From: an uncultured Anaerolineaceae bacterium
GTDB lineage: Bacteria > Chloroflexota > Anaerolineae > Promineifilales > Promineifilaceae
Direction of reading: 5' to 3'
DNA: 64,000 nucleotides
Assembly (NCBI GenBank): GCA_937967805.1
Contig: CALBTC010000358.1
Coordinates: 24,050 to 88,049 of the forward strand
Shown here piece after piece: positions 9,047-19,600 of the stretch (its first letter is position 1; each line of letters opens with the position of its first letter). Below the pieces are notes generated by a model that searched no databases, had not been told where the DNA came from, and saw only the letters and a program-made list of their open reading frames with translations. Both the position numbers and the translations under genes were made by a program.

Positions 9047-9450
9047 CCACGTTGTTACCTGACAAATTGGGCGGGCGCTTTTTTATTTGCCTGCTTTGCA
9101 CTCTGACGCTTTTGCTGCTCGGTGCCTGTAGTGGACGGCCGTTGCGCACTACGTCCGATTTTGTTGCCGGCGGTAACCCACAGGCAGGCTGGCAGGCCAT
9201 ACAGGATTACGGCTGCCACACCTGCCACCACATTCCTGATATTCCCGGCCCGGAAGCATACGTGGGACCGCCGCTTGACGAGTGGGCATCGCGCAGCTAC
9301 ATCGCCGGCAACCTCAGCAACACGCCGGAGAATCTGGTGGAATGGATTCGTTTTCCCCAGGATTTTGAACCGGGCACGGCCATGCCTGATTTGGAAGTTA
9401 CCGAAGATGCCGCCCGGAACATCACAGCTTACCTCTTTAATTTACGTTAG
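9040..9450 (+). CDS. Cytochrome c lipoprotein
   Basis: A 136-residue exported monohaem cytochrome c. A lipoprotein signal ends in LLLGAC. The mature part carries CHTCH for covalent haem and a probable Met ligand in GTAMPDL, then the closing helix ITAYLFNL typical of class I cytochromes. It probably donates electrons to the oxidase encoded just upstream. ATG 9040 overlaps the previous stop (TGA 9044-9046), which supports coupling and fixes the start; a longer upstream reading would begin before the signal peptide. Confidence 0.88.
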   Translation: MLTTLLPDKLGGRFFICLLCTLTLLLLGACSGRPLRTTSDFVAGGNPQAGWQAIQDYGCHTCHHIPDIPGPEAYVGPPLDEWASRSYIAGNLSNTPENLVEWIRFPQDFEPGTAMPDLEVTEDAARNITAYLFNLR

Positions 9451-9462
9451 CGGATTCACGTT

Positions 9463-9921
9463 ATGAAACGACGAGACTGGCAATTTTTACGCGGATTTGT
9501 GCTGTTTTCGCTGCTGGCATTTGGCCTGCTGCAGCTTTGGCCGCGCAATCAAACCAATCCGCCCATTGTGAGCGTGCCCAATTGGGACAGCGAGCAAACG
9601 GCCGAACTGGTATACCGCGCCTGCTACGACTGCCACAGCCATGAGACACGCTGGCCCTGGTACACCAACATCGTACCGGTTTCCAGCCTGCTGGAGCATG
9701 ATGTGGCCGCCGGGCGGGAAGTCTTAAATTTTTCTGACTTAGAGGCCGGCTGCTGCACCGAGGACCAGATTGAGCGGATGGCCGCCATTGTGGGGCGCGA
9801 TCAGATGCCGCCTCCTTATTACGTCTTGCTGCATCCGGAAGCGCAGCTCACCAGCGAGGAGCGAGGCAAATTGATTTACGGCTTAATTGCCACCATGGAA
9901 AACGAGCTTAACGAGGAGTGA
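9463..9921 (+). CDS. Haem-binding domain protein (membrane-anchored)
   Basis: 152 residues with one N-terminal membrane anchor (residues 9-27). The rest matches the Haem_bd family: YRACYDCHSHETRWPWYTNIVPVS, including the CYDCH haem site, and a late DQMPPPYYVLLHP segment. It lies 12 bases after the cytochrome c gene and completes the oxidase operon. Its partner is unknown; members are often encoded near respiratory oxidases and are thought to be peripheral electron carriers or sensors. Confidence 0.85.
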   Translation: MKRRDWQFLRGFVLFSLLAFGLLQLWPRNQTNPPIVSVPNWDSEQTAELVYRACYDCHSHETRWPWYTNIVPVSSLLEHDVAAGREVLNFSDLEAGCCTEDQIERMAAIVGRDQMPPPYYVLLHPEAQLTSEERGKLIYGLIATMENELNEE

Positions 9922-9942
9922 ATGCAAATATAGGAGGTTACA

Positions 9943-10563
9943 ATTTCTCCCCTACTTGAACAGATACGCCAGTTAGCTGAACAAGTTATTCAAACAACGG
10001 GATATCCTGGCATCGTTTTTCTGATGTTCATCGAAAACTTGTTTCCGCCTATTCCTTCTGAAGTAGTGATGCCTTTTGCCGGCTTTTTAGTAAACAAAGG
10101 CGAGATGAGTTTTGCCGGCGTCATGCTGGCAGGCACCTTAGGTGCCGTATTGGGAGCTTGGGCCATTTACTATATTGGGATTCGCATGGGGGAAAAGCGG
10201 CTGCGCCGCTGGATAGACAAAAACGGCAAATATTTGCTGATGTCTGAAAATGAATTGGATTCAAGTTTAGAGACGTTTGAGGAACATGGTAAAAAGATGG
10301 TGCTGTTCGGCCGTCTTATTCCCACCATTCGCAGCCTCATCTCCATTCCTGCCGGTTTAGACAAAATGAACCTTTGGGTATTTCTGATTTTTACCATGAT
10401 TGGCACAACGTTATGGAACTTAGTGTTGGCCGGCGGTGGTGTTTATTTAGGACGAAATTGGCAGCAAATTTTAGGCTGGGTGGATACTTATTCCTACGTC
10501 ATCTATGCTATTTTGGGGGGATTGTTACTGTTTTACATTGTGAGGCAGGTGCAAAAAAGCTGA
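9943..10563 (+). CDS. DedA family membrane protein, apparent ATT start
   Basis: About 206 residues. It has the DedA/SNARE-associated core GYPGIVFLMFIENLFPPIPSEVV and the later GRLIPTIRSLISIPAG, which carries the functional arginines. DedA proteins are lipid flippases or proton-coupled carriers of the inner membrane. The conserved sequence extends upstream of the first ATG (10024), yet no ATG, GTG or TTG exists in frame before the TAG at 9931. AGGAGG at 9932-9937 lies 5 bases before an in-frame ATT at 9943, which I take as the start; CTG 10021 is the only other option. Confidence 0.85.
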   Translation: MSPLLEQIRQLAEQVIQTTGYPGIVFLMFIENLFPPIPSEVVMPFAGFLVNKGEMSFAGVMLAGTLGAVLGAWAIYYIGIRMGEKRLRRWIDKNGKYLLMSENELDSSLETFEEHGKKMVLFGRLIPTIRSLISIPAGLDKMNLWVFLIFTMIGTTLWNLVLAGGGVYLGRNWQQILGWVDTYSYVIYAILGGLLLFYIVRQVQKS

Positions 10564-10606
10564 TAAGGTGATGGGAGACGGCCGTTTCCAAAAATTCACA
10601 AGTTGG

Positions 10607-11617
10607 TTAGTCCCCCTCAGGTTCAGTAGTAAAAACCTGCTCGATCACTGCTTCTATGGGCGGGTCCTGAATGGTAAGATCGTTAATGGCCAGGTTGGTC
10701 AGCAGTTTGGTGGTGACTAGGGCCGTTTCCGCCTTGGGCACGCGCAAAACAGCCTGGCCTTCTGTGTAAGCGACCACTTCGCCAAACGGCCGTAATGCCT
10801 CCGCACCCCGCCCATTGGTCGCACCGGGCGCTAAATCCACCACAATCGTTTTGTGCGGCGAAAATCTTTGCACCAGCGCCGTCAAATCACCATCGAATAG
10901 AATTTTGCCATGATGGATCACAATCACCCGCTGGCACAGCGCCTCCACGTCCGCCATGTAATGGCTGGTCAGTAAAACAGATGCCCCATACCGCTGATTG
11001 TATTCAGCCACAAACTGGCGGATGCGTCGCTGCGCCGTCACGTCCAGGCCAATCGTTGGCTCGTCCAGAAACAGCACCTTGGGCCGGTGCAGCAGCGCCC
11101 CGGCAATTTCACACTTCATCCGCTCCCCAAGCGATAAATTACGCACCGGCTTGTGAATCAACGGGCCCAAATCCAGCAGTTCTGTAAGCTCAGCTAACGT
11201 TTGCCGGTATTCTTCTTCCGGGATGCTAAAAATGACCCGGTTCAGCTCAAAGGAATCGGCCGCAGGAATATCCCAAATGAGTTGATTTCTCTGGCCAAGC
11301 ACAAGCGTTATCTGCCGCAGAAATTCATTCTTCCTTTGCCACGGTGTAAAACCCAACACATCTGCTTGGCCGTCGCTGGGATGCAGCAGCCCGGTTAACA
11401 TTTTCAACGTCGTTGTTTTGCCCGCACCATTCGGACCCAAGAAACCAACAATTTCACCGGGAGCCACGGAAAAAGTGATGCCGTCTACTGCATGAACTTG
11501 TTTGGCTTTGCGTCTAACCAGGCTGCGCACGGCCGCACCTAACCCGGCTTCGCGTTCGTGGATGGTGTAAATTTTTTGTAGGTCGCGGATGGAAATATAG
11601 GGGGATGATGTGATCAT
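10607..11617 (-). CDS. ABC-2 type transporter ATP-binding protein
   Basis: A 336-residue ATPase with Walker A GFLGPNGAGKTTTL, signature LSLGERMKCEIA and Walker B KVLFLDEPTIGLD. A C-terminal 90-residue regulatory segment follows, of the NatA/YbhF-like ABC-2 exporter group. No permease gene flanks it: the neighbours face the other way or are separated by terminators. It may therefore serve a transporter encoded elsewhere, or be an orphan. ATG 11617 is preferred over an upstream in-frame TTG (11647), because a plausible promoter lies between them. Confidence 0.85.
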   Translation of the reverse strand: MITSSPYISIRDLQKIYTIHEREAGLGAAVRSLVRRKAKQVHAVDGITFSVAPGEIVGFLGPNGAGKTTTLKMLTGLLHPSDGQADVLGFTPWQRKNEFLRQITLVLGQRNQLIWDIPAADSFELNRVIFSIPEEEYRQTLAELTELLDLGPLIHKPVRNLSLGERMKCEIAGALLHRPKVLFLDEPTIGLDVTAQRRIRQFVAEYNQRYGASVLLTSHYMADVEALCQRVIVIHHGKILFDGDLTALVQRFSPHKTIVVDLAPGATNGRGAEALRPFGEVVAYTEGQAVLRVPKAETALVTTKLLTNLAINDLTIQDPPIEAVIEQVFTTEPEGD

Positions 11618-11623
11618 GGCTGG

Positions 11624-11651
11624 ATTATGGCACAGGTTGGTAATCAAGCAA
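11624..11651 (-). promoter_or_regulatory. Candidate sigma-70-type promoter of the ABC ATPase gene
   Basis: On the minus strand TTGCTT (11651-11646) is followed after 16 bases by CATAAT (11629-11624). The ATG at 11617 is only 6 bases beyond the -10 box, so transcription would be leaderless or nearly so. No Shine-Dalgarno is visible, which is consistent. Sequence pattern only. Confidence 0.35.
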
Positions 11652-11758
11652 AGGTCATAAGAGGTCAGGATTCGATTGCTTGTATCCTAGTCCGACCCCG
11701 GTGTCACGTCAACTTTCCCCACTCATGTATGGGAGCGTCCCATCGATCTTCAGATAAC

Positions 11759-11800
11759 AAGGGCCAACTCGTTTGATGAATGAGTTAGCCCTTATTATTC
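11759..11800. terminator. Intergenic hairpin in the 11.6-12.0 kb gap
   Basis: AAGGGCCAACTCGTT (11759-11773) pairs with AATGAGTTAGCCCTT (11779-11793) through 15 positions with two wobbles, followed by ATTATTC. It lies in a roughly 430-base gap between two divergent genes, upstream of both, so it is not a simple gene-end terminator. It could be a relic, or insulate the two promoters. Apart from this hairpin and the two promoter candidates I see nothing in the gap. Confidence 0.45.
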
Positions 11801-11971
11801 CCTGACCGACCTGAGAGAAACTTTATCATGCCGCCAACTGAAGATTTTGAAAAAGTTGAAGATTATTGCCCCTTCCAAAATCCAAGGCCGACAATCTTCA
11901 GAATAAGACCTACCGTTTGCTCTATCGTTTGATCTAGAAACCAATTTAATGAATTAATACTTAATTGATTG

Positions 11972-12000
11972 TTGAGAGTTGGTAGCGAATCCTTTACAAT
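11972..12000 (+). promoter_or_regulatory. Candidate promoter of the SARP-type regulator operon
   Basis: TTGAGA at 11972-11977 and TACAAT at 11995-12000, separated by 17 bases, fit the sigma-70 consensus closely. Transcription would begin near 12007, about 43 bases before the ATG at 12050. This also argues against a longer protein starting at the TTG at 11969. Confidence 0.55.
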
Positions 12001-12049
12001 AAATTTGTCGTACCAGTCACCAGCGTCCGATAATGAGACAGGTATTCAA

Positions 12050-15000
12050 ATGCTACAAGTGAAGCTGTTGGGAGCCACCAACATATCGCTTGACGGACAG
12101 GAGGTTTCCTTAACCGGCCGCCCGCTGGCTTTGCTTGCCTATCTCATGCTGGTTCGCCAATCTCATACGCGGCTAAAATTGGCGCAATTCTTCCATGAAG
12201 ATACCCAAAATCCCCAGGCGCAGTTCCGTTGGACCCTCAACAAACTAAAACAAGCGATAGGTCCAAAATACCTGATCATCGACCGGCATTCCGTTTCTTT
12301 TGCCTTTGATGCACCCCATGAGCTTGATGTCGTTTTGTTTGAAACGGGCGTGATTGAAGCTTATCGAGGGGAGTTGTTATCAGGCCTGCATCTTAACAAT
12401 GCGGCCGATTTTATGAATTGGCTCCTCTTTCGCCGCGAAGCATACAGGCAGGAATACGAATCTTTTCTGCTCAAACGATTAAATGCCAAATTGCAGGTTA
12501 GCGACTGGGAGGCTGTCATAAAAGTCGCACACCGTCTACTTGAACTGGATAATCTGCGTGAAGAGTGGCTGATGCCGCTTATGCAAGCCTACGAGAAAGT
12601 TGGCAATTCGGAACAGGCTTTAAATGTATATAAAGTGTATCAGCGTGGTTTGAAGAGGGATCTAAACCTACAGCCTGGGCCAGAAATACAGCGTTATGCC
12701 ACCCAACTAGCCACAATAACAGAGCAGAAGCAGTCGCTGCCGATTGATCAAAGACAGCGTCACTTACCCGCCTATTTACAGCCGGAAGGAGAAGAATGGG
12801 TCGACAACACGTTTGTAGCCAGGAAGTCACCGCTGCAACGATTAAACAATCTCCTTGACAAAGCTGTATATGGCAATGGGCAAGTGGGTTTCATCAAAGG
12901 CAATGCAGGGAGCGGCAAAACGACTTTGGTCCGGGCATTCATACAAAGGGCAACGAAAAATTATCCCAATCTCTTGATAGCCTACGGGCGGGGCACCGCA
13001 CTCAATCAGGTAGGAGTACCCTACCAACCTTTTATTGATATTCTGGCCATGTTGCTAGCTGATTTGGAAACGGCCGTAAATAATCAGCTCCTGCCACTTT
13101 CCCAGGCACGCCGCCTGTGGGAAGCTTACCCTCACACTTTCGCAACAATAGAAACTTTTGGACCGGATTTATTAAAAAATTGGTTTTCACACCTGGAGCA
13201 AACGGAAGGTTTGCCACAACCCGGACAATCTCAATCACAGGCAATTCTTTTTCAACAACTGGCAGTGACACTCACAGAATTATCCAGACATCATTCTTTG
13301 CTGCTTATTCTTGATGATCTTCATTGGGCCGATGAATCATCTATCAGTTTGTTCTTTCATTTATCCCAACGATTAGAGGGACACAAGATTTTTCTTGTCG
13401 GCGCCTATCGCGAGGAAGAGGTTTCCCCTGCAAAAACCAGTCATAATCAAACGATATTGGAAATTCAGCGAAGAAGTGGTAACCGGATGATCGACCTTGG
13501 GGCGCTCGGAGAAGATGAAAATAAAGATTTTGTCAATGCTCTTCTTGATAGAGACTTGAACCTCTATTCCGAACAATTTCGCAATGCATTTTTACAACAG
13601 ACCAATGGCCATCCTTTGTTTGCTACTGAATTACTTGAAGCCCTAAAACAGGAAGGGACACTCTTTCAGGACCAAAAAGGTTACTGGGACGACAAACGAG
13701 AGATTGTCTGGCAGCAGCTGCCAACCCGCGTCGAAGCGGTAATTGGCAACAGGATCAATAAACTAACTGAAGAAGTACAGCAAATATTAGCTGTTGCCTC
13801 TGTTGAAGGGAAAACATTTACAATTCAAGCAACAGCTCATGTAATGGGTTACGATAATCGCTCAGTACTAAAAATGCTTGAACCTGCTCTAACCCAATCA
13901 CCACGGATTATTCATCAAATTGAAGATGTTAAGCTGAAAGATTCACTTTTGCTTCAATTCAGTTTTTCACAGACTCTTTTTCAACAGTATCTGTACCAGC
14001 GAATCCATCCGGCAGAGGCCAAGCTTTTGCATGGAGAAATCGCAGAGGCATTAGAAACAGTTTATGGGGGCGCGGAAAAAGCTATCGGCTCCTTTCTTGG
14101 CCATCATTACGAAAAAGCCGGTCTGTTATTGAAAGCAGTTCATTATTATCAGGTGGCGGCGGAGACGGCCGTTTCACAATACGCGAATGAGGATGCAATC
14201 ATCTATTTTACCAAAGCCCTAGATTTATTGCCCCAAAACGATTTTTTGACCAGAGCTGATTTACTTCTGGCAAGGGAACGGCTCAGTGATTTATTGGGCA
14301 ATCGAGATGAGCAGGCAAGGGATATACAGTTGTTAAAGGAAATTGTGGATCAATCCCAGGAGCTGCAATTGGCGTCTGTTTACTTACTGCGAAAGGCAAA
14401 CTATTTCTTCCATCGCAACGACTTTGTAAAAGCAGAGGAACAAGCTGGTCAGGTTATCCAAAATAGCCAGAGCAATTTAGAGCTCAGATTAATGGCTTAC
14501 CAGATGCTAGGACGTATTCTCCTTATGCGAGGAAAGGTAGCAGAAGCCAGGACCGTCTTTACCGAAGCTTTAAAATGTGCTGAAGAGCTCACTGCGTTTG
14601 GCGTTGAGGCCACAATTTTTCGTAATTTTGGTTTGGTTTCATCTTTACAAGGTGAATTGACGATTGCCCGTTCCTATCTTGACAAAGCACATACCTTAAA
14701 TAGCCAGGCAAAGTCAACACTGGGTGAAGCTAAAACGTTACACAGCTTAAGTATTGTTGAGCATCAGTACGGGCATTATTCAAAGTCGCTTCAATACGCT
14801 GAACAAGCATTAACCGGCTTCCAAAAAGTTGGCTCCCGGAAGGAAGAAGCTGAAACATTGCAACATATCGGTGCGGTCAATGGGTCTTTGGGCAAACTCC
14901 AACATAGCATTCAATATTTGCAAAGAGCCCGACAAAATTTTCGTGTGTTGGATGATCAAGTGGGTGAGGCGATCTCTCTTGGTTACCTATGTGCAGCAAA

Positions 15001-15541
15001 TTATCAAAATAAACAATTTCTTACCGCTCAGGGATTTGCGGAAGAGGCCATTCAGCGTCTGGAGACGATCGATTTATTGTGGCACAAAAATTGGTTATAT
15101 ACGCTTTTGGCCAAAACAGTTATCAAACGCAATCAATGGGATGCTGCGCGATTGAATATTGAGGCTGCAAAAGAATGTTGGTTAGCGCTTGCTTTGTCGC
15201 CCTGGAATCTTTCTACACAGGCCGTCGAGCTCGAACTGGCTTATGAGACACGTGATCTTTACGCCGCAGAAAATATTATCCAGCCCATTGTAGACGAGTT
15301 AGAAGATCGTATGCCAAACGGAGCGGAAGATCCATTTTATATCTACGCTGTTTGCTACAAAGTTCTCATTAAGCTTAACAACAAGCAGGCTGTGCCGTTG
15401 CTCAAACGTGCCTATTTTAAATTGGACAAGATAGCTAAAAAAATCACAGACAAACAGGCTCGGCAAGCATTTCGCACAAATATATTAAGTAATCAAGAAA
15501 TCATCATGCGTTACAGTCAGGATGTGGAGGTGCAAAGGTGA
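12050..15541 (+). CDS. SARP/BTAD-family regulator with AAA ATPase and TPR repeats
   Basis: About 1163 residues. Residues 1-95 resemble the winged-helix DNA-binding region of SARP/AfsR proteins (LLGATNISLDGQEVSLTGRP...), and 95-240 the BTAD helical domain. An ATPase follows with Walker A GNAGSGKTTLV near 285 and Walker B LLILDDLHWADESS near 418. From about 690 to 1150 there are TPR-like helical repeats. Such proteins are ATP-dependent transcription activators whose repeats sense a partner. It opens a four-gene cassette: its TGA stop overlaps the GTG start of the lipoprotein gene. It probably controls the cassette or its targets; the signal is unknown. Confidence 0.85.
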   Translation: MLQVKLLGATNISLDGQEVSLTGRPLALLAYLMLVRQSHTRLKLAQFFHEDTQNPQAQFRWTLNKLKQAIGPKYLIIDRHSVSFAFDAPHELDVVLFETGVIEAYRGELLSGLHLNNAADFMNWLLFRREAYRQEYESFLLKRLNAKLQVSDWEAVIKVAHRLLELDNLREEWLMPLMQAYEKVGNSEQALNVYKVYQRGLKRDLNLQPGPEIQRYATQLATITEQKQSLPIDQRQRHLPAYLQPEGEEWVDNTFVARKSPLQRLNNLLDKAVYGNGQVGFIKGNAGSGKTTLVRAFIQRATKNYPNLLIAYGRGTALNQVGVPYQPFIDILAMLLADLETAVNNQLLPLSQARRLWEAYPHTFATIETFGPDLLKNWFSHLEQTEGLPQPGQSQSQAILFQQLAVTLTELSRHHSLLLILDDLHWADESSISLFFHLSQRLEGHKIFLVGAYREEEVSPAKTSHNQTILEIQRRSGNRMIDLGALGEDENKDFVNALLDRDLNLYSEQFRNAFLQQTNGHPLFATELLEALKQEGTLFQDQKGYWDDKREIVWQQLPTRVEAVIGNRINKLTEEVQQILAVASVEGKTFTIQATAHVMGYDNRSVLKMLEPALTQSPRIIHQIEDVKLKDSLLLQFSFSQTLFQQYLYQRIHPAEAKLLHGEIAEALETVYGGAEKAIGSFLGHHYEKAGLLLKAVHYYQVAAETAVSQYANEDAIIYFTKALDLLPQNDFLTRADLLLARERLSDLLGNRDEQARDIQLLKEIVDQSQELQLASVYLLRKANYFFHRNDFVKAEEQAGQVIQNSQSNLELRLMAYQMLGRILLMRGKVAEARTVFTEALKCAEELTAFGVEATIFRNFGLVSSLQGELTIARSYLDKAHTLNSQAKSTLGEAKTLHSLSIVEHQYGHYSKSLQYAEQALTGFQKVGSRKEEAETLQHIGAVNGSLGKLQHSIQYLQRARQNFRVLDDQVGEAISLGYLCAANYQNKQFLTAQGFAEEAIQRLETIDLLWHKNWLYTLLAKTVIKRNQWDAARLNIEAAKECWLALALSPWNLSTQAVELELAYETRDLYAAENIIQPIVDELEDRMPNGAEDPFYIYAVCYKVLIKLNNKQAVPLLKRAYFKLDKIAKKITDKQARQAFRTNILSNQEIIMRYSQDVEVQR

Positions 15542-16608
15542 ACCATTCTTCTTTGAACGATTCAAAATCCGTTTCATCAATCACTTTAAATAAGAAGTTG
15601 ACAAGACGTGAAATAGCGACAGCCAGAAAGAACAGATCGTGCTTTTCAAAAGCCATTCGGATTTTTGTCCTTATGGCCCTAGTGATTCCACTCTCATTCA
15701 TCTTTTCCGCTTGCCAACAAGAGGAAGAACCCATACAAATTGGCGTCGTCAACTTTCTTCCGGCTATGGACAAGGTGTTAGCCGGATTTCAGGAAAGCAT
15801 GAAGGATTTTGGGTATGAAGAAGGCACCGAAATTATATATATTTACGATGGCCCGGCAGCCAGTACAGAAGATTTACCCTCAATTGCGGAAGATTTGGTA
15901 AATGCAGAAGTAGACCTCATCTTGGCCTTTAGCACCGTTTCTGCACTGGCAACTAAGACGGCCACAGAAGGCACCAACATTCCTGTCATATTTGCGCCAG
16001 TGACCGATCCCAAGGGAAGTGGATTAATCGGGCCTGGCAGTAATCTGACAGGCGTCACCAATGGCGGCAGTGATCGCAAGCGGCTGGAATGGATGGTTGA
16101 GATTGTTCCCGACGTTCAAGTGGTTTATATCCCATATAATCCCAACAGCAGTGCCTTAAGTGCCCTGGCCGAAGTGAAGGAAACGGCCGAAGAATTGGGC
16201 CTGACCATTATTGAGCGGCAGGTTGAAGACCAGGCGGATATTATTACGGCCGTCTCGGAAATTCCAGAAACAGTTGACGCTATTTTTATATTACCGGACA
16301 TTGTGACTGTCGCAGAAATTCCCATATTTTACGAGGCAACCCTATCCAGGGAAATACCCATCGTTGGCGTAGAAACGGCCTCTGTTGAACAAGGCGCGCT
16401 GTTCTCATTTGGACTCGATTTTGAAGAAGTCGGTCACCAGGCAGCCGGCATGGCCGACCAATTACTAAAAGGTAACAGCAGCGTAAGTGAACTGCCAGTT
16501 GAGCCCACAGACTTCTTCCTGGACATCAATCTGGCTACGGCCGAAATCATTGGCCTGGAAATTCCCGACGAAGTATTGGAACAGGCACGGAATATTTATC
16601 GAGAATAG
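15538..16608 (+). CDS. ABC_sub_bind-type substrate-binding lipoprotein
   Basis: A 356-residue periplasmic binding protein of the ABC_sub_bind (TrpX-like) family. Family segments are IQIGVVNFLPAMDKVLAGFQ, DLILAFSTVSALATKTAT and IPVIFAPVTDPKGSGLI. The lipobox is FIFSAC (Cys about 59), after an unusually long, basic 40-residue N-terminus. GGAGG lies 7 bases before the GTG start, which overlaps the upstream stop, so the start is well supported. No permease or ATPase for import is nearby. In this context it probably presents a ligand to the membrane sensor encoded next, rather than feeding a transporter. Confidence 0.86.
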   Translation: MNHSSLNDSKSVSSITLNKKLTRREIATARKNRSCFSKAIRIFVLMALVIPLSFIFSACQQEEEPIQIGVVNFLPAMDKVLAGFQESMKDFGYEEGTEIIYIYDGPAASTEDLPSIAEDLVNAEVDLILAFSTVSALATKTATEGTNIPVIFAPVTDPKGSGLIGPGSNLTGVTNGGSDRKRLEWMVEIVPDVQVVYIPYNPNSSALSALAEVKETAEELGLTIIERQVEDQADIITAVSEIPETVDAIFILPDIVTVAEIPIFYEATLSREIPIVGVETASVEQGALFSFGLDFEEVGHQAAGMADQLLKGNSSVSELPVEPTDFFLDINLATAEIIGLEIPDEVLEQARNIYRE

Positions 16609-16685
16609 GTATCGCTTTCTTCACTTCCGTTTCACAGATCTCAACTCTCCTTAAAGGAATTGAAGATGAATCATCGTCATTCAAA

Positions 16686-19600
16686 ATGTTTAATCGCATA
16701 AGCTCTCGCCTTCGCATCACCTATATTTTATTGGCCGTACTGCCACTTCTCCTGGCCGGTGCCGTTATTTTGTGGATCAATTTTGATGCCTTAAGAAATC
16801 AGGCGCAAATTCTCCAGGAGGAGTTGGCCCGCAGAGTCGCGGCAGAGGTAGAGGCATATATTTTAAACATAGAAGAACAGATGAAGGTGATGATTGCGAC
16901 AACCGATTTAGAGCAGCGATCGGCGGCTGAGCAATTAGAAATATTCGATGAATTACGCGCCCAGCAGCCGGCCATCCGAGACCTCTATCTTTTAGACCGT
17001 CAGGGGAATGAAATTGTCCGTTCCTCCTTTTTAGCAATCAATCCGGAATCGACCCTGTCTAGCCGCGCCGGTTCCCCGGAGTTTCTGACACCGATACAAG
17101 AAAAAGAAACGTATTTTGGACCGGTATTAAAAGACGCGCCCATTCCCCAAATGATCATTGCTATTCCGCTTGAAAATCTTCGAACCGGTGAAATAGAATT
17201 TGTCCTCGTTGCTGATGTTTTATTCAATACCATCTGGGATCTGATCGAAAATATTGAAGTACGCGAAGGAGAAAACGTCTATATCATTGACAAAACCGGA
17301 ACAGTTGTGGCGCATCGCAACCCATCCGTCGTTTTGCGTGGACAAACGATCCCCTTACCCACGCAAAATCTGTTAATTGGCTTAGACGGGAACCCGGCAA
17401 TCGTCCAGTCCTGGTCAATTCAGTTAGGCGATGAAGCACTTGAGGTGGTGGCAGAAAAAGAATTTTCATCTGCCTTAAGTTTAGCCTATACAACTGTGGT
17501 TATCATTCTAGGCATTTTGGTATTGTCTTTAATAGTAGCCGCTGTATTAAGCCTGCTGGCGACCAATCATATGGTAAGGCCCATTCAGCAAATGGCAAGT
17601 GTGGCGCGAAAGGTGCAGGATGGGGATTTGGAACCACAAGCAAGAGAAAGTGGCCTGGTTGAACTCGACGAGTTGGCCAGGGCGTTTAATAGCATGACTT
17701 CTCAGTTACGAGGAATGCTGGCAAATTTAGAGAACCTGGTCGCTGAGCGAACGCACGCTTTGCGCAGCAGCGCCGAGGTCAGTCGTTATCTTTCCACAAT
17801 TTTGGAAAAAGATCTGCTCCTAACCGAAGTTGTTCATCGGCTCCACCGTGAAATGAAGTATGGGCTGGCTGAGATTTACCAGGCCAATGCCAATATTGCC
17901 AACTTAAAGCTGGTTGCTTCAAGCGAACAAGCAGCGGCCGGTACACCCTTGCCCCAACAAGATCAACTCCGCTCAGCTGCCATTATAAAAGCGGCCGAAA
18001 CGAGCCGCCCTGTTCATATTCCAGATACCCACGACAACAATGAGATTTCAGACGTTTATTCCCCATCTATGAAATTTCGTTCATTATTGGCCGTGCCCAT
18101 TGCTCGGGCAAACCAGGTCCTGGGCGTTTTGGCCGTGTACAAGCCGGGTCATCATGAAATTGGGTCCAGCGACGTAGATTTGGTGCAATCCATTGCCAAC
18201 CAGCTGGCGATTGCCTTGCAAAATGCCCAATCTTTTGAGCAGCTCGTTCAGGAGAAGCTGGACGAGGCGAAACAGCGCGAAGCGGCCCAAAATCAATTAG
18301 CCGCTTACCGCAATTCGCCGCTGGGCCGGGCCGATGCATTGGCGCAGACCTTGCTAGAACATCCAGAAAAATCACTGGTTTCGCTTTATAAGCTGGCCCA
18401 GGCGGTTGATGATGATCAGGATACGGCAAACCTGCTGGCAAATCTGCCGCGGGCCATCACAAATCGACACGCTGAGCAAGGATATAGCAACACTCTGGCC
18501 GCCGAATCGATAGGCAGCCTCATGTTTCGGCTGGCAGAAGGTTTTAATTTTTTGCACACCAGCCAGGACAATCCAGAGCTACTTTCTGTTGGTTTTCGTC
18601 AAATTTTGACCGCGCTAAAAAACGAAATGTGCCTCAACTGGGACGAAAGAGCGTCCATAAAGACAACCTTTGAACTGTGCCATCGCCTGATTTCGGCCAA
18701 CAGTGTTGAGCATATGACCGCCCTTGCATTGGATGATTGGACGGCCGCTTCAAAGACAACACCCACAAAAGCATTAATGGATGAATTACAGACATTGTCT
18801 CCAGTGCTAAACAGCTTGGCAGCCTACGAACGGGTCGAGACAGCCGAGGACAAAATTACCTATCTGGTGGCCGCAGTCGAGCAGTGGCAGCGAATTGACC
18901 GGCAGGCCCGCCAAAAACTGCAAGGGATTGACCGGATTTTATTGGAGCGAATTGGGCAAAAGGGTCTCAATATCGTCAATGGCGCATTAAGCGATCTCCA
19001 ATTGAAAGCCAAGATCGCCTACGAATTGTTGACGCGCCATACCTGGCAAAATGAATCGATTCCTCTCACCTTAATCCTGCGCAATGTTGGCCGCGGCGCC
19101 GCTTTTCATGTCCGTATCTCTTTGGTAGAATCCGCCGATTATTCCCTTATTGGTGAAGGTGCCGTTTTAGAACGAATCGGCCCTAAAGAAGAAACGAGGG
19201 TCACTCTCAATGTCCGCCCCCGATTGGAACAAGGTATTCGGGAATTTCGCGCGCGGTTTCTCATTCACTACACAGATCCACGTGGTGGAGAGCGGGTCGA
19301 GAATTTCGCAGATATTGTCCAGCTACTAGACAAATCTGAGCCATTTCAATATATCCAAAATCCATATGTTGTAGGCACTCCCCTGAAAGCAGGTTCCTCG
19401 CTTTTCTTTGGCCGAGATGATCTGGTTGTTTCTATCAAGGAAAATTTTTCCGGAGACCACCAACACAACCTTGTGCTTGTCGGGCAGCGGCGCATGGGAA
19501 AAACTTCCTTGCTTAAGCAGTTGCCCTTTCATTTCTCCGACGATTATGTGGTGGTTTATCTTGATGGTCAGGTAATGGGGTTAGATCCGGGGAGTGAGGC

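Noticed and set aside
10607..11617. Assigning the ABC ATPase to a drug or antibiotic exporter
   Set aside because: No permease is adjacent and the signature alone does not define a substrate.
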